Notes under the pieces: model-generated
Told to the model about the DNA's origin: nothing
Databases searched by the model: none
Seen by the model: only the letters and a program-made list of their open reading frames with translations
Translations under genes and position numbers: made by a program
NCBI GenBank assembly: GCA_964035015.1
Contig: OZ035997.1
Span: forward strand, 28,811,067-28,875,066
Length of the DNA: 64,000 nt
Source: Corallium rubrum
Lineage: Eukaryota > Cnidaria > Anthozoa > Scleralcyonacea > Coralliidae
Direction: 5' to 3'
Part shown: piece after piece, positions 33,201 to 64,000 of the stretch
How positions within the stretch are numbered: the first letter of the stretch is position 1
Layout: every line of letters starts with the position of its first letter

Positions 33201-35488
33201 AAATTAATTTTCCAATTACTCTCTGCCACACTATAATCGGGCATATTGTATTTTTTATACTACATGTAATAATATTTGGGGTTTTCTTAATTTATCTTAC
33301 AGTATTCCTGATAGCATTGGGCGTGATATTGAAAAGGCCTGTCAGTCCATTTATCCACTCCATGATGTTTATATTCGTAAAGTCAAGGTTTTAAAGAAAC
33401 CCAAGTTTGATGGTGGGTAACTCGTGCCTCTATATTATAGTCAAACCAGATGTTCTCTTGCATACGACTTTGCAATAATTATTGATAGGCAACATTGCAA
33501 TTTTGATTGGCGGATTCAATCAGCAACTTGCAAACGCTTTATCACGATTCCTCGACGGGTTGCTTAAAATATTGGTTTTAAACATCGAACAACACATAAA
33601 TGTGATGTTATACCTGAAGGGAGCACGGGTGGCGTGTGCTGTTAGGGCGCTGCGTTTCACCAATAGTTAAGCCCGGTTGGACGGGGTTAGTACTTGGATG
33701 GGTGACCGTTTGGGAATAACCCCGTACTCCGCCAGCTTGGGACTCATGTGAGTAGAGTTTAGTTGGTCTCTCCTGTGCTCCGAGGGTTTTTCGCCGGGTT
33801 CTCCGGTTTTCCTCCCTCCGTAAAATCAACACCTAGGTCTTAGTTGTCTACGCATAGGAGTTTGGTATCAATTGGGACGAAAGTTCTGTTCCTCTCTCCT
33901 GCCACATGTTAAGTGGCAAATTTAATAAATTCAAAAAAAAAATTCAAAAAAAAGGTAATGGCTCGACTTTTTGTAAGCTAAAAAACACGTGCCTAGCGGC
34001 TCGTGTTTTTTTACGCTTTGCGAAAGTCTCGCAACATCCCTCGTGTTTGGATCAGGCTATCCAAAAATGGAAACCCATTAGGTATTTCTTAAATGATGAT
34101 AAAAATATGCCGTGTTGTTTAAAGAGTCTGGCACTAGCAAGTTTGACGTAAACAGTTAAACCTGGACGATTGAAATCATAAGAAAAGCTGATTTATTAAC
34201 AAATAAAACATAAAGCTCCGTGCATATGTACTCTTATAAAGGTTCGTTTGACGTCATTTGAACACGAAAGAAATTGAGTAGAGGCACGAGGCGATATATT
34301 AAGAATTTTCCTGGGACGTTTTTCGTCCCGTCCCGGCAAAGCAGGATCCTCGTTCGCTCAGCCGGGATCCCGGCAAATGCAAGACAATTTTTCTCATGTA
34401 AACACTCCGTCCCGCTTTGCCGGGACGTTACTAGGACGATATTATGCTGACTTGGCAAAAATTCTGACTGAAAATTCTGACAAAGTTTGCCTAGTCCGTC
34501 TACTCCGAACGTTTTCTCAAGAAATAATCCACTGTAGAAGTTATAAAATATATTGGCAAAAAGATAATTCACCTTGCTACAACATACGTACAGTTTATCT
34601 GACCAAATAGCTTAGTTTCCCTAAAAAAAGCGAAATACCGAACATGTCCAAATCATAATAGCGGCCGCTATTTTGAAATTTTTTTCCGTATGTATTATAA
34701 TCAGTCTTCTCCGAATGTTTTCTCGAGAAATAAACCACTGTAGAAGCTATCAAATATGCTGGAAGAAAGATAATTCATCTGGCTACGCCATACGTACAGT
34801 TTACCTGACCAAATAGCTTAGTTTTCTTAAAAAAAGCGAAATACCGAACATGTCCAACACGAACTAGAGATGCTTGTTGAACGTCCCGGGTATTCCAGGG
34901 TGAAATCGTCCCGTACAGACTTCCCCCGTTTCGGGATGAAAAACGTCCCGTCCCGCCTTCCATGTGAACAGCCCCTACGAAAACATGACGTAGCATCGGA
35001 CTTAAAGTGTGAAAACATCAGACTTAAAGTTTCACATTTGTCCGATTCTTAACGCCATTCACGTTATGCCGATAATAAGAGTAAAAGACCTAAAAGACAG
35101 ATACATGTAGAAATTCAGCGGGGATAAGAAGCTGGGTACGAGGTTGCTAGAAATTGCGCTTTTTGATTTTTTTTTCTATCAGAAATAACGGCCCCCCAAA
35201 AGAGGGTACCCGAAAGATGCCTCCATGCACTGTGTAGACTAAATCCGAAAGTAACAAGGGCCGCTGTGTTAGGCATTCTACTTTTACTGAATGTTCAGCC
35301 ATCAAATATTCCGGCTGTAAGTATTACGCATGAACGTTAGTTTTGTTTTTTAATCTTTTCTGTTTCTAGTTGGGAAATTGATGGAAATGCACGGGGAAAG
35401 TGGTACCACCACAGTGACCACTGATGCCGAAACTGGAGCTAAAATTGAACGAGATTCGTTTGAACCTCCAGTTCAAGAGTCTGTTTAA
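27248..35488 (+). CDS. RPS3A: 40S ribosomal protein S3a (eS1)
   Basis: Six exons: 27248-27306, 27499-27602, 32333-32520, 32979-33187, 33303-33412 and 35370-35488. All introns are GT-AG with matching phases, giving 262 residues (human 264). The start is [19 protein letters not shown], followed by [104 protein letters not shown] and the end PPVQESV, matching S3a along its whole length. The protein sits on the 40S subunit near the mRNA exit and is needed for small-subunit assembly and initiation. Intron 2 (4.7 kb) and intron 5 (2 kb) are full of repeats. The exact splice joins were chosen by frame and consensus. Confidence 0.97.
28016..28190. mobile_element. Foldback in RPS3A intron 2
   Basis: AATCCCTCTGGCTTCTGATT at the left (28022) is mirrored near 28165-28187 (AAGAAGCCAGAGGGTTCC), with inner AAATTTAGCACTTC/GAAGTGCTAAGTTT arms. 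A further 22-bp inverted pair (TAGAGATCATATAAATACTA) lies at 27834 and 27988. Confidence 0.75.
28331..28527. mobile_element. Foldback MITE in RPS3A intron 2
   Basis: GTCATTCCAGAAAAGATCCA with CCCCCACAGAGGA at the left is mirrored by CCTCTGTGGGGG and TTTTCTGGAATGAC at the right. A 20+ base G run lies in the loop. Confidence 0.75.
29329..29520. repeat. 22-bp minisatellite of palindromic units
   Basis: About nine units of GAAACCGTTCAAATGGCTAACT. Each holds a near-palindrome of the form CCRTTYRAAYGG, whose two halves vary between units. Partial units continue leftwards to about 29200. Confidence 0.88.
29521..30147. other. RPS3A intron 2, no feature
   Basis: Nothing recognised. Confidence 0.5.
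30148..31033. mobile_element. TIR element in RPS3A intron 2
   Basis: GTATAAGTCAAGTTTTTAGG at the left is mirrored by a diverged inverted copy ending at 31033 (reverse: ATAAGTTAACCCCTATTTTT). Two CCCTAA units at about 30191-30202 are too few to be telomeric. The coding potential is nil. Confidence 0.5.
31037..32106. mobile_element. TIR element with AAGCCTGTCA ends
   Basis: AAGCCTGTCA at the left and TGACAGGCTT at the right, with CTTATAC on both outer sides as a probable 7-bp target duplication, and mirrored GCACGCC/GGCGTGC subterminal motifs. Open frames inside (for example 31683-31973) have no recognisable domain. It abuts the preceding element. Confidence 0.65.
32107..32332. other. RPS3A intron 2 end, acceptor region
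   Basis: AT-rich sequence ending in TTTTTGAACAG before exon 3. No other feature. Confidence 0.5.
32660..32695 (-). ncRNA. Hammerhead-like motif in RPS3A intron 3
   Basis: The minus strand reads CTGATGA (32691-32685), then AGGGCTCTGCT, then GGAAACGTC (32673-32665). Both conserved hammerhead segments and the GTC are present, but stem II is weak. It resembles motifs at 56.6 and 62.35 kb, so it belongs to a dispersed family. Confidence 0.5.
33622..33850 (+). mobile_element. 5S-rRNA-derived SINE, copy E
   Basis: AGCACGGGTGGCGTGTGCTG head, 5S-like GGGGTTAGTACTTGGATGGG, and the common body ending CTCCCTCCGTAAAATCAACA. It is nearly identical to copy A over the head and body. It lies in RPS3A intron 5. 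Confidence 0.88.
34306..34980. mobile_element. GTCCCG-rich element with ~150-bp direct repeat
   Basis: Modules of GTCCCGTCCCGGCAAAGC occur near both ends in mixed orientation. The middle has two ~150-bp direct copies, 34500-34650 and 34712-34862, sharing ACTGTAGAAG, CATACGTACAGTTTA and AAGCGAAATACCGAACATG. Its style resembles the GGTGTACCGGGA MITEs. The ends are not well defined. It fills much of RPS3A intron 5. Confidence 0.55.
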
Positions 35489-35499
35489 AATTGAGAACC

Positions 35500-35505
35500 A
35501 ATAAA
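35500..35505 (+). terminator. RPS3A polyadenylation signal
   Basis: AATAAA 12 bases past the stop codon, giving a very short 3' untranslated region, as is usual for ribosomal-protein genes. Confidence 0.75.
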
Positions 35506-35586
35506 AAATGAACCCATGATCCATCTTGTTGTCTTTGTCTTTAGTATAAACTAAAGAGTAAAAGCCATACTATTGTGTCTATATAT

Positions 35587-35953
35587 TTATAAGTAATAAC
35601 ATGATCGCCTCTGATTTTCCTCATGCAAAAGGAAAATTTTCCTGTCTTCTAATTTTCCCTTTGTCTTCTAATTTTCCCGTGCATGTTGATGAGGGAAATT
35701 TAGACGACAAAGAAATCCCCTTTGTCTTCTTCTAAATTTCCCGCTTGCATATATTTCCCCTCATCAACGTGCAGGGGAAAATTAGATGCAACTTCTCAAT
35801 TTCCTGTCGGTAAGATTCTCAAAGTTTTCCTCGGCGATCATAATATTACAAACTAATACCATGACGTTTCGGGAAATTAGCGATTAAATTTCCCCTTTGC
35901 CTCGGCAAATTTAATCGCTAATTTCCCTCAAGTCATGTTATTACTTATAAATA
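35587..35953. mobile_element. Foldback element just after RPS3A
   Basis: TTTATAAGTAATAACATGA at the left is mirrored by TCATGTTATTACTTATAAA at the right. The interior is a series of short inverted GGGAAATTTAG/CTAAATTTCCC modules. It begins ~80 bases past the RPS3A poly(A) signal. Confidence 0.8.
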
Positions 35954-35971
35954 TTGGAAACTTCTAGCATA

Positions 35972-36555
35972 CAGTCGAACCCATAACGGACACCTTTTAA
36001 GCAGATACCTCTCTTTACCTACCGTATCGTTCGTTTTCGAACGAAGCAGACTTTAATATTTTACTCCAACGCCAGATTGCGCAGGCTTCGGGGAAGTGGG
36101 CTCTGCCAACAAACTCAATCTGTTTGGGGCGAGTCAGTCCGGTTTTAAACTGGTCAAACAAGTTCTAGTTTCTGAATACACGCAAGCAGGAAAATAGCAA
36201 GTAACGCGTTCGAGCCAGGGCCGAAAATAGTATCTTGGTAACCGTTCACGCATGCTCAAAAAGAAATGCCAAGTTTGTTGGCAGAGCCCACTTTACCCCG
36301 AAGCCTGCGTAGGTCGGAAAGGGGCTCTGACTCGCAGGGTAACGCCAGACGAGCTTACTTGTCAAGTAGAGAGCCATCGGTAGTAAAGAGTTAAGTGGAC
36401 ACCTATAGGCGAGGTCCTGGTCGTTTCTTTATTATAAAACACTAGTTACAACCCCTTTTAATGGACACCCAATGTCGCTTGCTATTGATTTTTAAGTGGA
36501 CACTCCTTACGCGGACAATCAGCGGGGTCCCAAAGGTTTAATAGGGGTTCGATTG
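35972..36555. mobile_element. TA-site MITE with nested foldback
   Basis: CAGTCGAACCC at the left and GGGTTCGATTG at the right, with TA on both sides (35970-35971, 36556-36557). Inside, GCGCAGGCTTCGGGG (about 36074) is mirrored near 36295-36312, a second foldback of ~245 bp. A truncated relative of the outer ends lies at 44526-44600. Confidence 0.7.
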
Positions 36556-36998
36556 TACTATTAACAAATTCCCAAGACAGTCATGTGAAGAGTCCTACAT
36601 ATTCTTGGTTTGCACTAGACGGCCATGTTGAAAGAACTTTAACAAAAGTCAAAAGAATCTCAGCAGCTATTGTATTTGGAGTACGTTTTCCTCCAACATG
36701 GCCGCCGTATCTTTGTCTCCTAAATCTCAAGGGATTGATTGCAAATCATCCTTATAAGTTTAACGCTACTCTGGCTTAAAAGGTTTTTTATCGGAGTGTC
36801 GAAACGTTGGGTCAGGAACAGCAACTAACGTTTTAAGATGCGTTCAAAAGAACGTTCAAGCCAGAGTAGCGGTAAACTATGTCGGATACTAGTTGGAAAG
36901 CTACAATATTAAGGACTACTTCGCCTCGAGAATCACATTCCAACGGCTCCAAACTCGGCATGTGACCAACCCGTATAGAGCACATTTTGCTGGCCGTG

Positions 36999-37860
<862 letters not shown>

Positions 37861-38215
37861 TTGCACTCAGTTATTTGCAGGTAAATTAACCAATCAGAAT
37901 GCGGGATAGAAACGAAATGAATGATAATATAAAAAATTAGAAATAACTGTCTCCACAACTATGTTTAGCATTGGATTCTTGCACTTTTTGTAACATGGTG
38001 TCTTCTTTGCTGGTCCATGTTATTTGCTGGTCATTTAACAGTTTTCTGAAGACGCTCTTGCTCAATGACTATTAAAATTTTTTTGCACATTTTATACACT
38101 GGTAGCAAGTTAATTGTCATTGATCTATCTTTGCATTAGCATTGGCGGTGAGAAATATATATGAAATTCAGGATATGAAAAAATAATTCCATAATAGGAT
38201 ACTTACATGGTGGGA

Positions 38216-38467
38216 ACAACTGCACAACCATGCTCTTGTCTATGCGTATACTTCTCAATTGCAGAATGGTGGTTGAGCTTATCATCAAATTGGGAACTAA
38301 GAGGGCCTGGGATATTTTTTGAAAATTCATTTATCTTCAGCACCATAGCCCCTTTGGTACTGCTGAATAATAATTTTTTCAAATCATTCACATAGTTGTA
38401 TGTGGGAGATACTGGAACAGTTCGGACCAATTCTTCCCCATTTTTGTATTTTGGATAGTGGTACTAA
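38216..38467 (-). CDS. Unrecognised exon-like open segment
   Basis: A minus-strand open frame of 84 codons begins right after CATACTTTAG (acceptor-like) and ends at a perfect GTAAGT donor (38215-38210). It reads YHYPKYKNGEELVRTV, PVSPTYNYVNDLKKLLF and HHSAIEKYTHRQEHGCAVVPT. The first part recalls a short segment seen in repetitive cnidarian proteins, but I cannot name the family. No partner exons were found in 35.5-39.4 kb. It may be an exon of a gene lying antisense between RPS3A and SMARCA5, or part of a transposon-derived gene. Confidence 0.35.
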
Positions 38468-38991
38468 AGTATGTCTTTCCCTCTTTTGTCTTTTTGACTT
38501 CTCGTTTTACATTTTTGTTGAAATGAGCAATTACCAGTATGTATCAAATCCCATGAACCCAAACATCATTGAATTAAAAAGTCTGTAAGCCACTGCTCAC
38601 AAAAAAGCATTCTCGTCGCTTCCTAGTAGTCGGTACCTTGTAGTGTACCACCTCGTTCTTAGGCCATTTACTGCAACTCGTAGAACTTGTGGGTGCAAAA
38701 CAACGGCATTAAAATCAACCTGTTGTTAAATGCTGGCTCGCGTTGAAATTGTTTAGCAGCTTCAATCTCATTGCAGCAACGATACTCCCTTGGCCCACAC
38801 AACAAAATTAAATTAAAAACACAAATTAAATAGAATAAATTTCCGGTAAACACCAAATATGTAAGAACTAGGGTTCTCATACGCGGGTGTTTATTCAATG
38901 CATTTATATTAACCTCTTCAGCCTCGTTCTTTTGTAGAATTGCTTTTCAATTATAAACACAAAACCGAGGTTCCAAAAGCTGATTTAAATG

Positions 38992-39293
38992 CGCTACCCT
39001 GGCTTATTTATTCGCTGAGAGCCCTGCTGAGAGAGAGGAAGAAAAGAAGGCTTTGCTGTACTCGTGACTGGTTGCCATTGCGCATGCATGTCAGTTGCTT
39101 GGTTACAATCTCGAACCCAGTCCAAATCAGAGCAGAAAACAAAATATGTACAAGAACCGGTTAAACGGGTTACTTCGTCCTAAATCCTGGACGAAGCCAA
39201 ACACGACAGCACTTACAGCAGAGCCTTCTTTTCTTCCTCTCTCTCAGCGAAGAAATAAGGAAAAGAAGGCACTGCTCGCAGGGTATAAATGCG
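38992..39293. mobile_element. Foldback element downstream of SMARCA5
   Basis: GCGCTACCCTGGCTTATTTA near the left and the mirrored AAATAAGG...CAGGGTATAAATGCGC at the right, with GAGAGAGAGGAAGAAAAGAA arms inside. The 3' flank of SMARCA5 begins just beyond. Confidence 0.72.
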
Positions 39294-39417
39294 CATAAAA
39301 CGTCAGCAAATCATGAAAAATCATGCCTATTAACGGATAAAAAAAAGAAAATTCTAAACACAATTTTTTTAATATACCGAAAGGCAAAGAAAGTTACATT
39401 TATGGGAATTTGAGGAA

Positions 39418-39423
39418 TTTATT
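39418..39423 (-). terminator. SMARCA5 polyadenylation signal
   Basis: AATAAA on the minus strand, ~98 bases past the SMARCA5 stop codon. Confidence 0.6.
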
Positions 39424-39520
39424 TGAGGAATAAGACCATTATATACATTAAACTATACATGCGCAAAACCACTTTCGAAATAAAAAAAGCACCGATCAAG
39501 TATCTACCCAGAACAAATAT

Positions 39521-62691
<23,171 letters not shown>

Positions 62692-64000
62692 CTATAGTTA
62701 GAAACAATAAAATACAACACAATTTTTAGTGATCAACTTTCGTACTTTGAAAGAAAACTCCAGGTAAGCAGTCACAAATCCAACTCCATCCAGTAGATAA
62801 AATATTCAGTAGATATCTAGTAACAAGCTGAGAAAATCTACCTTGGCAAAAAGAAAGTAGTTTCTTTAAACTTTTAACTGGAAAGTGAGGCCATGTGGCA
62901 AATTATATATTTTACTGTCTAACACCAGACGATTTTACTCGTCAAGTGGAGACTTTAAAGGATTAACGACTAATAACAATATCTATTACTTGTCAACCCT
63001 TTATACCTGTTGGCCACTGTGGTGGCTCCAAGAAAAGAGTGCCCACAATAGGCCATTATTGTTGCCAAAACTTTTTATAAGTATAGTATTCAGTTACATA
63101 TTCAGATTGTGTATAGTATAAGTTAACACTCCAAGTATATGCTAAAACCCCAAGTTTAATTTAGTTATTTACAAATAAAGTCTGTGATTTCAGATGTACA
63201 TGTGCAGGGTTACAGATGTCAGGCAATACGATTATTACTGTTGAGAGACAACAGAAACTCCATATTCAAGTTTTACACAAAAAGAAGGTTCAATATTAGA
63301 CATGCCTGCCAAATAGAAAATAGGCTGCTACGCATGCGCGTGTCCACCGCTCTTGCGTTGTTACTATGCGCCGCCCCACCCCCGACCATGCAATGTCGCC
63401 AAAATGATGACCCGTCAAGACTAGCAAACGCTACCTGCGGATCAGTTAAGATACCACCGCTGGGGTTGCAGCAGGGGCGCCAAAACGTAACAAAATAAAC
63501 CTATATTTCTTAGAGCTAGGTCTCTAAATTAATATTTAGAATCTGTGGCTTTATCGTACGATTAGAAAAATCTACATCGAAGTTGACATGAATGACATGA
63601 AGTAGTCCTCATTAATGCCGCATCGCTGTTGTGCTAGAAGTATGTGAGCTCGACGCAAAATCTCGAGCCCATAGTCTCCCCGTCTTTGGTCAGCAGCGGC
63701 AGAGCGCGGTGAAATGAGGGGTTCCGGTTCAGCTGCTGTACAGAATGTGCGAAATCGCAAATGCTATATTTGTGAGAACCCTGCATAAAATGCAGATCAA
63801 ATGCACGTTAAAATTGTTGGAGAGGGACTGACACTGCTGGTGGTGGCACGTTCTTGAAATCCAAGGTAAAATATCAATTCACGACGCCAAAATCGTCCTC
63901 GATCACAAGCCTTTTAATACGAGTTGCGAAGGCTGATTCCTTCTTTAATTGTTTAATATGCTTTTTCGTTGTTTAAATTGTTTTACATTTGTATATCAAA
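62692..64000. other. Right end of the window, no gene identified
   Basis: The missing N-terminal SMARCA5 exons should lie here or beyond, but no segment on the minus strand reads as the conserved RFEVSP-type region. 62908-62960 holds the dispersed AACACCAGACGATTTTACTC motif. Short open frames show no domain. Confidence 0.5.

Noticed and set aside
63572-63760. Possible N-terminal SMARCA5 exon
   Set aside because: Its residues do not resemble the conserved N-terminal part of ISWI proteins, and no fitting splice sites were found.

Overview
The window looks like nuclear DNA of an early-branching animal, most likely a cnidarian (an anthozoan is plausible; a sponge cannot be excluded). It has spliced metazoan housekeeping genes with GT-AG introns, a very high load of small foldback and inverted-repeat transposons, 5S-rRNA-derived SINEs, Penelope-like elements and hammerhead-type motifs. 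There are no operons, CRISPR arrays or prokaryotic features.

Four host genes can be read. (1) A secreted or membrane-targeted FAD-dependent amine-oxidase-like enzyme on the plus strand (coding exon 5751-7325, probable 5' non-coding exon ending at 4715). The first ~75 bases of the window match the DNA just downstream of this gene, so a tandem copy probably lies just left of the window. (2) RRP8, a nucleolar rRNA methyltransferase, on the minus strand (24815 down to 10358, five exons). (3) Ribosomal protein S3a (RPS3A) on the plus strand (27248-35488, six exons, with a pyrimidine-tract start region). (4) The ISWI-type chromatin-remodelling ATPase SMARCA5/SNF2H on the minus strand (62691 down to 39521, twenty exons in the window; the N-terminal exons lie beyond the right edge or were not found). 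RRP8 and RPS3A both serve ribosome production; SMARCA5 acts in chromatin. All exon joins were read by eye and stay in frame.

Layout: 1-3200 holds Penelope-like retroelement fragments; 3800-9730 a 5S-SINE, the oxidase gene and a hAT transposon with a perfect 8-bp target duplication; 10.3-24.8 kb RRP8, whose long introns hold LINE ends, three 5S-SINEs, several terminal-inverted-repeat elements and a 231-nt hammerhead-bounded, retrozyme-like unit set between TA microsatellites; 24.8-27.2 kb a gene-poor spacer; 27.2-35.5 kb RPS3A with transposons in its introns; 35.5-39.4 kb repeats and one unrecognised exon-like segment; 39.4-62.7 kb SMARCA5 with foldbacks, minisatellites, a LINE with a restriction-like endonuclease domain and a nested palindrome; 62.7-64 kb no gene seen.

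The most notable signals are the retrozyme-like unit at 18.1-18.3 kb, hammerhead-like motifs facing each other inside foldbacks (56.5-56.7 and 62.3-62.5 kb), the split ~970-bp palindrome at 55.7-57.4 kb, and a 5S-derived SINE whose 3' tail matches a LINE 3' end in the same window.
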